36,088 nt of DNA from Deltaproteobacteria bacterium (GTDB lineage: Bacteria; Desulfobacterota; Syntrophia; Syntrophales; UBA6807): the NCBI GenBank assembly GCA_011056835.1, contig DSDU01000196.1, positions 1 through 36,088 on the forward strand, read 5' to 3'. Position 1 is the first letter of the stretch. Each line of letters opens with the position of its first letter. Shown one piece after another: positions 1 to 8,125 of this stretch. The notes beneath the pieces are model-generated. The model was not told the DNA's origin. It worked only from the letters and a program-made list of their open reading frames with translations, and did no database searches. The position numbers were made by a program, and so were the translations under genes.

Positions 1-280
1 TAGCACCTTCAAACCATGATTATGGGCAAGGTGTTACTGTACCCGAATTTTTGATAATTTACCCAAAAACCGTGTCAAGAACTTTTTTCAAAGAACGAAA
101 CTTTTTTGTGCTGAATAGTTACCTTTCTTTTTCTGAGACGGGGGACATTATGCCGTGCTTTTTCAGCCGGTGAATTCATGAGTGCCTGCGCTCAGTTTCT
201 CTCTTCACGTTTTACAGTCTGTGATCCCCAATCGAAAATTCCTATTATTTAAAAAGACGAAAGAAAAAATGTATTTAAGG
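1..280. other. Upstream non-coding stretch
   Basis: No convincing coding region is visible in the first 280 bases. The reading frames here are short and lack recognisable motifs or good ribosome binding sites. The stretch is AT-rich with several A and T runs. It may hold the 3' end or terminator region of a gene lying before the window. It ends at the promoter of the small sigma-region-4 gene. Confidence 0.5.
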
Positions 281-308
281 TTGACAAATCTGATTTTGGC
301 CATATGAT
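281..308 (+). promoter_or_regulatory. Sigma-70-type promoter of the sigma-region-4 gene
   Basis: A perfect -35 box TTGACA lies at 281-286. A -10 candidate TATGAT lies at 303-308, giving a 16 bp spacer. Transcription would start near 315, almost on top of an ATG at 317. That makes 317 a poor start codon unless the message is leaderless. This is a consensus match seen in the sequence; activity is inferred. Confidence 0.6.
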
Positions 309-326
309 AATGGCATATGAAAAAGC

Positions 327-332
327 GAGGAG
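327..332 (+). promoter_or_regulatory. Ribosome binding site that favours a TTG start
   Basis: GAGGAG at 327-332 sits 8 bases before an in-frame TTG at 341. The upstream in-frame ATG at 317 has no Shine-Dalgarno sequence and falls at the predicted transcription start. The site therefore argues for translation from TTG 341. Confidence 0.55.
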
Positions 333-340
333 AACAACCA

Positions 341-619
341 TTGGCCGATCTGTATAAATGTAAAAAGAGCAACTTTTTTATTGTAGATCCTTGTGACGAC
401 AAGACGTGTGAATGGTGGCTGAAGAACGAGATTTTCTGTAATTGTACATGGGTCGCCTGTAATTATGGACCATTCACTCTTGAAGAAGTTGGTGAAATGA
501 TGGGAGTTACCCGGGAGCGGATACGCCAGATCGAGGCAAAAGCCTTGAGGAAGCTTCAACACAAGAAAAGGAGAGATCAATTGCGAGATTTTGCCAAATC
601 CGATTTTGATGAAGAATAA
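341..619 (+). CDS. Small Cys-rich protein with only sigma-70 region 4
   Basis: This is a protein of 92 residues from TTG 341, or 100 if ATG 317 is used. The C-terminal half carries the region 4.2 helix-turn-helix of primary sigma factors, with the hallmark string [18 protein letters not shown]. In RpoD this element reads the -35 box. Regions 1 to 3, including the main core-binding and -10-reading parts, are absent. The N-terminal half has six cysteines within about 40 residues, plus paired tryptophans, and could bind metal or sense redox state; that is inference. Stand-alone region-4 proteins occur in Desulfobacterota, but I know of no settled function. The gene stands alone, with its own promoter and a terminator shared with the convergent crotonase gene. 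It is probably a DNA-binding regulator rather than a true sigma factor. Confidence 0.75.
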   Translation: MADLYKCKKSNFFIVDPCDDKTCEWWLKNEIFCNCTWVACNYGPFTLEEVGEMMGVTRERIRQIEAKALRKLQHKKRRDQLRDFAKSDFDEE

Positions 620-657
620 AGAATACCGAAGCAGAAACGGTATCGACTATGGATAGG

Positions 658-689
658 CGGAAGGATTCCGTTATTTCTTCCGTTTTTTT
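658..689 (+). terminator. Rho-independent terminator of the sigma-region-4 gene
   Basis: CGGAAG at 658-663 pairs with CTTCCG at 677-682 around a 13-base loop, followed by a run of seven T. It overlaps the last codons of the convergent crotonase gene, whose Lys/Arg-rich C-terminus is encoded by the T/C-rich tract. A second hairpin without a T tract (ATACCG 623-628 with CGGTAT 638-643) lies just upstream. Confidence 0.6.
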
Positions 690-1435
690 AATGCTTCCAG
701 AAATGTTTCCATATACTCTCTTCGTTCCGATCGTGAAAAAAGCAGTGCTGATATTTCGAATTCATGCTCAAGGGCGCTGTTCCTGTCCAGGCGAGGGACA
801 ATGTCGGAGATTCTCTTGACGGCTTCGAGGGCCTTGGCCGATCGCTTGGCAAGCTCCCGTGCTATTGTCTTCGCATCCTCCATATACTTCTCCGGGGAAA
901 CAACTTTGTTGGCAAGGCCGATCCTCAATGCCTCCTGTGCACCGATCGGTTCTCCAAGCATCGTTATTTCTTTTGCCTTGGCCATACCGACAATTCGCCT
1001 GAGGGGATCGAACAGCGGATTCAAACCAAACTTCAGCTCAGGGTGACCGAATATTGCCGTTTCCGAAGCGACAATCATGTCGCAAACCGTGGCAAGATTA
1101 AACCCGCCACCGAGTGCGATTCCTCCGACAGCCGCAATAACCGGTTTTTTAAAGCTGTATATTTTTTGAAGATATGAAATCATCGATGCAAAATAATCAT
1201 CAATGTCTCCATCGGGCAGTGCCGCCATTTCCTTGATATCCATACCTGCGGAAAAAACATAATCTCCACCGGTAATAATAACCACCTTTACCGAATCGTC
1301 CCGCTCGAGCGTATGGAAACAATCCTCAAGCTCATGTCTCATTTCACGAGACAGGGCATTCATCTCATCGGGACGATTTAAGGTTACAATTGCGTATCCA
1401 TCTTCTTTTGTCACGAGAATAGTATTGTAGTCCAT
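671..1435 (-). CDS. Enoyl-CoA hydratase/isomerase (crotonase) family protein
   Basis: This is a 254-residue crotonase-fold protein, the usual length. The family hydrates or isomerises enoyl-CoA thioesters in the cytoplasm, commonly in fatty-acid or amino-acid beta-oxidation. Both oxyanion-hole segments are visible: FSAGMDIKEM (about 61-70) and GIALGGGFNLA (about 105-115). Of the two catalytic glutamates of classical hydratases, the second is kept (Glu133 in GHPEL) but the first is Asn113 (GGGFNLA rather than GGGCELA). The loop after it reads GLNPLFDP instead of the common GxxPGxGG. The exact reaction is therefore uncertain: an isomerase or a specialised acyl-CoA lyase is as possible as a hydratase. 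It is the last gene of the minus-strand run, 80 bp after sppA. The ATG at 1435 has no strong ribosome binding site. Confidence 0.85.
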   Translation of the reverse strand: MDYNTILVTKEDGYAIVTLNRPDEMNALSREMRHELEDCFHTLERDDSVKVVIITGGDYVFSAGMDIKEMAALPDGDIDDYFASMISYLQKIYSFKKPVIAAVGGIALGGGFNLATVCDMIVASETAIFGHPELKFGLNPLFDPLRRIVGMAKAKEITMLGEPIGAQEALRIGLANKVVSPEKYMEDAKTIARELAKRSAKALEAVKRISDIVPRLDRNSALEHEFEISALLFSRSERREYMETFLEALKKRKK

Positions 1436-1515
1436 TGTTCAGTGCATCGATACGGAGCGATCCTTTCCGATATTCGTCTCTTTGCAATCATGGATATGAT
1501 CAGTATTGGAAAGTG

Positions 1516-2397
1516 TTAATTCTGGTAAATATACTGAATACCCGTTTGTTCGGTTCTCAGTTCCTCAACTACGGTACTAACCGCTTCCTGGAAGATATAA
1601 CTGATAATCCCTTTTCGTTTTTTCTTGGGATAAACAACTTCAGGTTTTCCTTCTATTCCCGATAACTGTGCCGCCAGCTGTATGGTGTATTCCATATTCC
1701 CAAGATAATCGATGAGTCCCAAAGACAAAGCCTGCCTTCCGGTAAAAATCCTCCCATCGGCAATTGCTTCAATATCGGCTTTCGGTATTTTCCTGTTCAA
1801 TGACACTACTTCGACAAACTGATTATAAATGTCATCGACGACTCCCTGAATCAATGATTTTTCATCTGAAGTCATCTCGCGGGTCGGCGAGCCCGTATCC
1901 TTATATTTGCCGCTCTTGATAATGGTAGATTTCAATCCTATTTTATCCAACAACTCTTTCATCTGCGGGAATTGGGCGATAACGCCGATACTTCCCGTAA
2001 TCGTTCCCGGATTTGCTACGATTTTTTCTGCAGCACTGGCGATGTAGTATCCACCCGAGGCTGCCACAGCTCCCATGGAAACAAGCACGTTCTTATTCTT
2101 CTTAACTTCCAGGATCTTATCGTATACTTCTTGGGCGGGAACAACCGATCCCCCGGGAGAATCGATCCTTATCACGATTGCCTTGACATTGTTATCCCGA
2201 TCATATTCTTCAAGCTGGTCGTTGATTTGACTGGATTCGTTGAGGACGCCCTTGATCATGACGACGCCGACTTTATCTTTCGACGAGAGGACACGTTTTT
2301 CACCGGTCAAGGAAGCGACGAAATAGGCGACGATCAGAAAAACCACTCCTATAAACAGCATAAGCAGGAGCCCATAAATAATTGGGTGTTTTCTCAT
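1516..2397 (-). CDS. sppA: Signal peptide peptidase SppA (36 kDa type)
   Basis: This 293-residue membrane-anchored serine protease of family S49 degrades signal peptides left in the membrane after export. Residues 7-30 form one transmembrane segment, so the catalytic domain faces the periplasm. The oxyanion segment DSPGGSV (about 79-85) is present. The catalytic Ser114 lies in AVAASGGYY, and the general base is most likely Lys166 in SGKYKD, matching the Ser/Lys dyad of the short SppA form. The length fits the single-domain type, not the double-length E. coli enzyme. It starts 18 bp after the rpsA stop, with GAGGAA at about 2408-2413 as ribosome binding site, so it is probably co-transcribed with rpsA. 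Confidence 0.92.
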   Translation of the reverse strand: MRKHPIIYGLLLMLFIGVVFLIVAYFVASLTGEKRVLSSKDKVGVVMIKGVLNESSQINDQLEEYDRDNNVKAIVIRIDSPGGSVVPAQEVYDKILEVKKNKNVLVSMGAVAASGGYYIASAAEKIVANPGTITGSIGVIAQFPQMKELLDKIGLKSTIIKSGKYKDTGSPTREMTSDEKSLIQGVVDDIYNQFVEVVSLNRKIPKADIEAIADGRIFTGRQALSLGLIDYLGNMEYTIQLAAQLSGIEGKPEVVYPKKKRKGIISYIFQEAVSTVVEELRTEQTGIQYIYQN

Positions 2398-2415
2398 TGA
2401 CCGGAATCGTTCCTC

Positions 2416-4185
2416 TTATACATCCAGAATTTTGAGACCGGCAAGGGCCTTACCGAGATTGGATGAGACTTTTTCTCTGTTATTTACGTAATTTTTCATG
2501 GAAGATTCTTCGGATGTGGTCTCGTAATCTTTGATGCTCAATCCCAGTTTCCGATTCTTTGCATCGATATTTTTTACGATGGCAGTGATGGTTTCACCAA
2601 TCGTATACATTTCCTTGGCCGATTTGACTCGTTTCTGGCTCAATTCCGAGACATGAACCAGACCCTCAATTCCTTCTTCAACCTCAACGAACACCCCGAA
2701 ATCGGTAACATTAGTTACGTTTCCCGTTATAGCAGAACCGATAGCATATTTGATGCTTAACTCTTCCCATGGGTCGTTTTCAAGCTGTTTGATTCCCAGC
2801 GAAAACTTCTCGTTTTCAACGTCTACGTTCAATACGACCGCTTCAATTTCGTCACCCTTCTTGTAGAGTTCAGAAGGATGCTTTACCCGTTTTCTCCAGG
2901 AAATATCCGATACATGCACGAGACCGTCAATTTCATCATTTATTCCGACAAATATGCCGAAATCCGTAATGTTCCTTATTTTCCCTTTCACAATCATTCC
3001 GGACGGATATTGCTCTTTTAACGCTTCCCATGGATTAGGCATCGCCTGTTTGAATCCAAGAGATATCCGCTTATTCTCCGAATCTATCTCGAGGATCATA
3101 ACCGATATGGTGTCTCCGATTGATACCACTTTGGAAGGGTGCTTCATCTTCTTTGTCCAGAACATTTCTGATATGTGCACGAGACCTTCGACACCCGGCT
3201 CCAACTCGACAAAAATTCCATAATCCATGATATTGACGACCTTTCCCTCAACAACTGAACCGATGGCATATTTATCGGTTATGGTGTGCCAGGGATTGTC
3301 AAACATCTGCTTCAGTCCCAGTGATACCCGTTCAGCCTCCTTGTCGAAGGATAATACCTTTACTCGCATCCGATCACCCCTCGAGAAGGATTCCGACGGG
3401 TGCTTTATTCTTCCCCATGACACATCCGTCACATGGAGTAAACCGTCTATTCCGCCAAGGTCTATAAACAGACCATAGTCGGTAATATTTTTTACGGTAC
3501 CTTCAACAATTTTTCCTTCCTGCATACTCTCGAGGGTTTTCTTCTTTTCCGCAGTACGTTGCAGTTCCAATACGGATTTCCTTGAAAGAACAACGTTGCT
3601 TCGCTTTCTGTCATATTTTAGAATATGAAATTCAAGCGTCTGGCCTACATATTTATCGTAATCCCTTACCGGCCGAACATCCACCTGAGAGCCCGGCAGA
3701 AACGCCGTTATTCCGATATCGACGGAAAAACCACCCTTGACCCGCTCTATAATGCTTCCCTCAATGATGGATTTTTCGTCACAGGCATCTTTGATGTCAT
3801 TCCAGACTTTTGATTTCACTGCTTTGAAACGGGAAAGAACCAGGCTGTCTTCTTTCTTCCTGTCCACCACCACCTCGATCTCATCACCTTCCACCACGGT
3901 CATGTTGCCGTCTTTGTCAAGCAATTCCTCAACTCTGACCTGCCCCTCTGTCTTATAGCCGACATCGACCATCACAACATCCTGATTTATCTGAACTACC
4001 CTGCCGATCAGTATTTCTCCGTACGGCACATCCTGCAGGCTTTGTTCATAGAGGTCGCCAAAACTCATAGCGTCTTCCATGTGGAAAACCTCATCATGGC
4101 TCCCCATGCTCACCGGTTGTGATTCACCTTCGATGGTTTTGTTTTCATTTTGTTCATCAACATTCTTGTTTTCTCCGTTAACCAT
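2416..4185 (-). CDS. rpsA: 30S ribosomal protein S1
   Basis: This 589-residue protein has six S1 (OB-fold) repeats at roughly 54-118, 139-205, 223-292, 308-378, 395-465 and 482-551. Repeats 3 to 6 carry the typical GxFVxxxxGxxGLVHxS-like core. S1 binds mRNA leaders and holds them on the 30S subunit for initiation. Before the first repeat is an acidic, Asn/Glu-rich extension of about 40 residues. The chosen ATG has AGGGGG about 10 bases upstream. Inner ATGs at Met26 and Met35 would trim the extension. The gene follows cmk, an order common in proteobacteria, and is followed 18 bp later by sppA. Confidence 0.97.
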   Translation of the reverse strand: MVNGENKNVDEQNENKTIEGESQPVSMGSHDEVFHMEDAMSFGDLYEQSLQDVPYGEILIGRVVQINQDVVMVDVGYKTEGQVRVEELLDKDGNMTVVEGDEIEVVVDRKKEDSLVLSRFKAVKSKVWNDIKDACDEKSIIEGSIIERVKGGFSVDIGITAFLPGSQVDVRPVRDYDKYVGQTLEFHILKYDRKRSNVVLSRKSVLELQRTAEKKKTLESMQEGKIVEGTVKNITDYGLFIDLGGIDGLLHVTDVSWGRIKHPSESFSRGDRMRVKVLSFDKEAERVSLGLKQMFDNPWHTITDKYAIGSVVEGKVVNIMDYGIFVELEPGVEGLVHISEMFWTKKMKHPSKVVSIGDTISVMILEIDSENKRISLGFKQAMPNPWEALKEQYPSGMIVKGKIRNITDFGIFVGINDEIDGLVHVSDISWRKRVKHPSELYKKGDEIEAVVLNVDVENEKFSLGIKQLENDPWEELSIKYAIGSAITGNVTNVTDFGVFVEVEEGIEGLVHVSELSQKRVKSAKEMYTIGETITAIVKNIDAKNRKLGLSIKDYETTSEESSMKNYVNNREKVSSNLGKALAGLKILDV

Positions 4186-4298
4186 TCAACGACTACCCCC
4201 TGACATTAATATAACTATCCTCGGATAGGGCAGGACTAACACAGTGATAATAAAATATCAAGCTAATTCCCGAAGAATGACACCCTCAACGACAGTCA

Positions 4299-4988
4299 TT
4301 ATGCACCGTTACCACAGCGCTCTTCAATGATCCGCTTCATCGTATCAACGACCTCATCTATGCTACGGTATGTAGTATCGATGATGACGGCATCCTCCGC
4401 CGCCCTGAGAGGAGCTATCGACCGTCCTGAATCCTGCTCGTCCCGAACCAGCAACCCCCTGTATATTTCTTCGAAGTCAACGCTTTCTCCTCGTTCGATG
4501 AGTTCGTCGTATCGACGTCTGGACCGTTCAATGACGTCGGCAACGAGATAGAATTTTATATCTGCTCGAGGAAAAACAACCGTTCCCATGTCACGTCCTT
4601 CAGCAACAATTCCACCTGCACTGCCCACTTCCCGCTGGATTGAAAGAAGGCTCTCCCGTACGATGGGAACGGCGGATATCCGTGAAGCAAGAAGGCCGAT
4701 TTCCTCTGTTCTGATTTTATCCGTCACGTCGTCACCGTCTATGATGATCCTGAGTCCTCCATCACGTGTCTCGAGTGATATGACGATTTCATTACATAGT
4801 TTTGAAAGATGTGCCCCATCGCCCGGCATGATCTTTTCATTATGGGCACGATAAGCGACTGCACGATACAATGCACCGGTATCCAGATAAACATAGGATA
4901 TTTTCTCTGCCAACGCTTTGCCGACGGTGCTTTTCCCCGAACCGGCAGGTCCGTCGATCGTAACAACAAGTTGATGATTCACGCTCAA
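4299..4988 (-). CDS. cmk: Cytidylate kinase
   Basis: This 229-residue kinase phosphorylates CMP and dCMP with ATP in pyrimidine nucleotide recycling. The P-loop GPAGSGKST is at residues 13-21, followed by the LDTGALYRAVA segment typical of CMP kinases. EGRDMGTVVFP (about 130-140) and the RSRRRYDE region of the NMP-binding and lid parts are also clear. The start is a TTG at 4988 that overlaps the VanZ stop codon by four bases, with GAGGA about 10 bases upstream. A GTG two codons later is an alternative. It lies directly upstream of rpsA with a 113 bp gap. Confidence 0.96.
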   Translation of the reverse strand: MSVNHQLVVTIDGPAGSGKSTVGKALAEKISYVYLDTGALYRAVAYRAHNEKIMPGDGAHLSKLCNEIVISLETRDGGLRIIIDGDDVTDKIRTEEIGLLASRISAVPIVRESLLSIQREVGSAGGIVAEGRDMGTVVFPRADIKFYLVADVIERSRRRYDELIERGESVDFEEIYRGLLVRDEQDSGRSIAPLRAAEDAVIIDTTYRSIDEVVDTMKRIIEERCGNGA

Positions 4989-5509
4989 ATATCCGCTATC
5001 CTCGTTTCTATGCGGCTGACTACAGGTAATCTATATCTTATCATTTCAAAGGTCCATGCGGCGACAGCGACGCCGAGCACATCAAACCATACATCGACGA
5101 TGGATGAATGTCTTCCCGGAACAAACGACTGATGCCATTCATCTGATATGGCGTATGTCAGGCCGATAACTACAGTTATCACCTTCGATCGTCTCGACAC
5201 GGTCGTATGCGGCGAGGTCGTCACAACCCTCATCAGAAGATATCCCAGAATAAAGTACTCCACCGTATGAAGCAGCTTGTCATAATTAAAAATAAACGAT
5301 AGTTTTTCCGGTTGTTTCGACAGCGATGACAGCAGGAAGATGATGCAGGCGTATATGACAAGCGGACCTATATAAAAAAGAAATCGTTTACCGGTAACAG
5401 TTCTCATTCCACAAAATAAATCGCACAGGAGGTTTTCCATCTGCACCGTGGCGACGCGCCTGTTGTATCGCTCAGTGTCTCTTTCACGGTTCTTTTTTAT
5501 CCTGCTCAC
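4985..5509 (-). CDS. VanZ-like membrane protein
   Basis: This 174-residue protein has about four predicted membrane helices after a basic, soluble N-terminus of about 40 residues. The VanZ family core is visible: DKLLHTVEYFILG, then DEWHQSFVPGRHSSIVDVWFDVLG, with the conserved His, Glu/Gln and the VPGR..S..D motif. VanZ in Enterococcus gives low teicoplanin resistance, but chromosomal homologues are widespread and mostly of unknown role. The start used is GTG 5509, overlapping the upstream gene by 26 bp. ATG 5440 (Met24) would remove most of the basic tail. Its stop overlaps the cmk start, suggesting translational coupling. Confidence 0.8.
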   Translation of the reverse strand: MSRIKKNRERDTERYNRRVATVQMENLLCDLFCGMRTVTGKRFLFYIGPLVIYACIIFLLSSLSKQPEKLSFIFNYDKLLHTVEYFILGYLLMRVVTTSPHTTVSRRSKVITVVIGLTYAISDEWHQSFVPGRHSSIVDVWFDVLGVAVAAWTFEMIRYRLPVVSRIETRIADI

Positions 5510-6044
5510 GACGCATCTCTATTATTCGTTGATAATACGGACCGTCTTCTCTCCACAACCAGCAACTGTTCAGAAGCAGAGATAAGTCAACCTCGGGAAC
5601 TCTGACGTGCAATCCGCCTCTGTTCCTGCTGTAGTATGCCCATTGCCCCTGCACAGCGGCAGATCCCATGCTGATGATAAGATTTGCCATGTGAAGACAC
5701 CCGGTTGTTCCACCGATTACTGTTCGTATCTTTTGAGTAAATCCCTTTCTTATCCGTATGCCGATAAGTTTCGTGACGATATCTTTAATTTCGCGACAGA
5801 GTTGGCTCGGAACAGATGCCATCTCAGCCTCGGCATCGGTAATTTCTATTTCGGGGAGCGATATGTTCATCCGTATAATAATGTGATGAATCGTACCGGG
5901 ATCAATAAATTGCTTCGCGGAATAAAAATACGATGGGAAGAACCGATCATCCTTTAATATACCTTCAATCATGAGTCTATTTTTCCCGATTTCATATGTA
6001 TTCACCGTTATATTTCTTGTGTGGATCAGGTCGTTTTTATCCAC
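5484..6044 (-). CDS. DUF2889-like protein
   Basis: This 186-residue soluble protein has no signal peptide. The pattern resembles the DUF2889 family: an N-terminal HTRNITVNTYE-type segment, an EGILKDDRFFP stretch, and a later GGTTGCLHMANLI motif with a conserved Cys-His pair. The family has no established function that I can name. The GTG start at 6044 has AAGGAG six bases upstream. It is the first gene of the minus-strand run towards cmk, rpsA and sppA and overlaps the VanZ-like gene. The family assignment is from memory of the motif pattern and could be wrong. Confidence 0.6.
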   Translation of the reverse strand: MDKNDLIHTRNITVNTYEIGKNRLMIEGILKDDRFFPSYFYSAKQFIDPGTIHHIIIRMNISLPEIEITDAEAEMASVPSQLCREIKDIVTKLIGIRIRKGFTQKIRTVIGGTTGCLHMANLIISMGSAAVQGQWAYYSRNRGGLHVRVPEVDLSLLLNSCWLWREDGPYYQRIIEMRREQDKKEP

Positions 6045-6073
6045 GGCAAACTCCTTACGTTGACATGACGCAA

Positions 6074-6102
6074 TTTATAACACAGGGGTTATGCCTTAAC
6101 AA
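6074..6102 (-). promoter_or_regulatory. Probable promoter of the DUF2889-VanZ-cmk-rpsA-sppA run
   Basis: Read on the minus strand, TTGTTA (complement of 6097-6102) and TATAAA (complement of 6074-6079) are separated by 17 bp. This places a transcription start about 25-30 bp before the GTG start at 6044. It lies in the 289 bp divergent gap that must also hold the promoter of the M48 protease gene. It is a consensus match only. Confidence 0.4.
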
Positions 6103-6333
6103 TAATATTTTACAAAGAAATATTCTTATGTAAGGCAGCATGAACATTGAATGCGGCTCCCACAGGACTATTTGATCATGAACTGATTTTCATCAATGAA
6201 CAGCGGCGCGGTTCCACACGAGATCTGATCGGCCGGATATGAAACACTTCCGTTTACCTCCCAAACATGTCTTGATTATCCCGGTTAAAAACGTTACGAT
6301 AGTTTCATTGTAACCGCAGGAGAGCCTTAAGCC

Positions 6334-7761
6334 GTGTTATTTTTCAACAAACCAAAAACCGTTTGCGCCCGTATACTGGTCATGGTCATACTGGGCACCG
6401 TATCGCTCCCGGGTTTTTCCCATGCATCGTTCACCGTACAGGATGAAAGAAAACTGGGGCAGGAATTCTACGAGAAACTTACGGCCAAAGATCTCCTGGT
6501 TAAGAATCCTCTAGTTTTTGACTACATTGATAAAATCGGGCGTCGCGTTCTTCAGCACGCCGATGACTCACCGTTCTCATTTACCTTCTCCGTCATTAAA
6601 AGTTCAGGAATCAACGCCTTCGCAACTCCCGGCGGATACATTTACGTCTATGAGGGGCTCATCAACCTGAGTGAAAACGAGGCACAACTGGCCGGTGTCA
6701 TAGCTCACGAAATCGCTCATGCTACGTCGCGGCATATCGCCGACACCATAGAGAAATCCCAAAAAGTCAGCATGGCGACGCTCCTGGCAATTCTTGCCGG
6801 TGCCTTTCTCGGTGGAAGCGCCGAGGGAGCGGCAGCCATCACCAGTTTTTCCATGGCGGCGGCAACAAGTCTCAACCTGAAATACACACGGGATAATGAA
6901 GAGGAAGCCGACCGCAAAGGTATGCGTTACCTTACCGAATCGGGGTACGACGGGCAGGCAATGCTGGACTTTTTGAAAATCATGAGACAATTTGAATATT
7001 ATTCGAATTCAGTACCCTCTTATTTCCTCACGCATCCCGGCACAGGCGACCGTATCAGATATCTTGACGGGCTGATCCAAACGACATACAAACAGAGAGG
7101 AAAGACCAATATTATCGGTGGACTCAACAGGATAAAGACGATCCTTGTTCTTAATCAAAGAAATCTCAGCGAGAACTTGAAATTTTTTCAAAATGCCCTT
7201 AAAGAACACCCCGGAGATACCGATTTCACATACGGACTGGCGGTAGTTCAGGGAAAACTGGGGCAAACCGACGAGGCACTGAAAAATTTCTCCATTGCGC
7301 TTCGTCAATCACAGGATGATGTCGATATTCTCCGAGACCTGGGGATACTCTACTTCAACCGGGGGAAAGTGATCGAAGCCCTAGAACCTCTCAAAAAGGC
7401 GTATCATATCAATCAAAACGATCCCGAAACGATTCTGTACCTCGGAAGATCCTACGAGATGATCGGCAGTAACTTCGAGGCTCTCGACTTATATGAGAAA
7501 TTTCAGCGGGATAATCCCGACGATACGAATATTTACTACAACCTTGCCATGACCTATGGAAAAATAAATAAAACCGGAGAATCACACTATAATTTCGGGA
7601 TTTACTTCAAAAAAATAAACAGGGTCAAAAGTGCTCTTTTTCACTTTAAAGCGGCGCAAAGCTATTTTCCATCCGGTACTGAAAAAGGCAACCGCATTCG
7701 GAGTGAAATCGACTTGCTCAATCAGCCGGTATCCCCTCGGGCTCAACCCCGACGTCCATAA
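6334..7761 (+). CDS. Periplasmic M48 metalloprotease with TPR domain (BepA-like)
   Basis: This 475-residue protein begins with a signal peptide (about 1-31, hydrophobic stretch then SHA). An M48 zinc protease domain follows, with HEIAH (His125, Glu126, His129) and a third ligand in NEEEAD (about Glu191). From about residue 275 to 450 it has tetratricopeptide repeats with the alternating Ala/Leu/Tyr pattern. The same order is found in BepA (YfgC), which clears stalled LptD and BAM substrates in the periplasm. The role here is likely outer-membrane protein quality control. The start is GTG 6334 with a GGAG-type site about 11 bases upstream. It is monocistronic by position, divergent from the DUF2889 gene and followed by a 364 bp gap. 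Confidence 0.9.
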   Translation: MLFFNKPKTVCARILVMVILGTVSLPGFSHASFTVQDERKLGQEFYEKLTAKDLLVKNPLVFDYIDKIGRRVLQHADDSPFSFTFSVIKSSGINAFATPGGYIYVYEGLINLSENEAQLAGVIAHEIAHATSRHIADTIEKSQKVSMATLLAILAGAFLGGSAEGAAAITSFSMAAATSLNLKYTRDNEEEADRKGMRYLTESGYDGQAMLDFLKIMRQFEYYSNSVPSYFLTHPGTGDRIRYLDGLIQTTYKQRGKTNIIGGLNRIKTILVLNQRNLSENLKFFQNALKEHPGDTDFTYGLAVVQGKLGQTDEALKNFSIALRQSQDDVDILRDLGILYFNRGKVIEALEPLKKAYHINQNDPETILYLGRSYEMIGSNFEALDLYEKFQRDNPDDTNIYYNLAMTYGKINKTGESHYNFGIYFKKINRVKSALFHFKAAQSYFPSGTEKGNRIRSEIDLLNQPVSPRAQPRRP

Positions 7762-7963
7762 GCTCATGTATCCCTTCCTCATGAAGAATCTCACTATCCG
7801 AACTGTCGTTCACGAAGCATCACTGCTATAATCAAAAAAACGATATTGTTAAAAATGCCGGAACACCACCATGGTTCTGGCCCTCCTAACAAGTGGAGTA
7901 TTCTGACATTTTTCCTCCTTATCAGCCAATTCGGCGCTATCCTGTCTGACGTAGAGTATATAG

Positions 7964-7993
7964 TTGACATGACAAGCCTTTTTCTGGTATCGA
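7964..7993 (+). promoter_or_regulatory. Candidate promoter of the cell-shape cluster
   Basis: A perfect TTGACA lies at 7964-7969. After 18 bp comes TATCGA (7988-7993), preceded by TGG, resembling a weak extended -10. The predicted leader before the ATG at 8126 would be about 125 bases and contains both hairpins. Confidence 0.35.
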
Positions 7994-8008
7994 AAGTGAC
8001 ATCATGCA

Positions 8009-8030
8009 GTCGGACCGAAAACAATCCGAC
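8009..8030 (+). repeat. Leader hairpin 1
   Basis: GTCGGA (8009-8014) and TCCGAC (8025-8030) form a perfect 6 bp stem with a 10-base A-rich loop. It is not followed by a T tract, so it is not a simple terminator. Confidence 0.4.
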
Positions 8031-8063
8031 GTTACACTGTCAGGAATAGGCCGTGTTTGATTC

Positions 8064-8079
8064 CGGATTGAAAAATCCG
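8064..8079 (+). repeat. Leader hairpin 2 with GAAA tetraloop
   Basis: CGGATT (8064-8069) and AATCCG (8074-8079) pair around GAAA, a stable GNRA tetraloop. It lies about 46 bases before the L,D-transpeptidase start and has no T tract. It could be part of a structured leader. Confidence 0.4.
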
Positions 8080-8125
8080 AGGCTCAGCCGGATACGAAAA
8101 TATCACCACTGTCACCATACTGCAC

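Larger units (their letters stand above)
7762..8125. other. Non-coding leader before the cell-shape cluster
   Basis: This 364 bp gap has only short frames without motifs, such as one at 7846-8049. It contains a promoter candidate at 7964-7993 and two hairpins downstream of it (8009-8030 and 8064-8079). No known riboswitch core was recognised. It probably acts as promoter and 5' leader of the L,D-transpeptidase gene. Confidence 0.5.

Noticed and set aside
7846-8049. 67-residue frame in the gap before the L,D-transpeptidase
   Set aside because: It has one hydrophobic stretch but no ribosome binding site, covers a promoter candidate and resembles no known family.
8041-8125. Cyclic di-GMP (GEMM) riboswitch in the transpeptidase leader
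   Set aside because: Hairpins and a GAAA loop are present, but the conserved GEMM core strings and the second tetraloop-receptor helix are not found.
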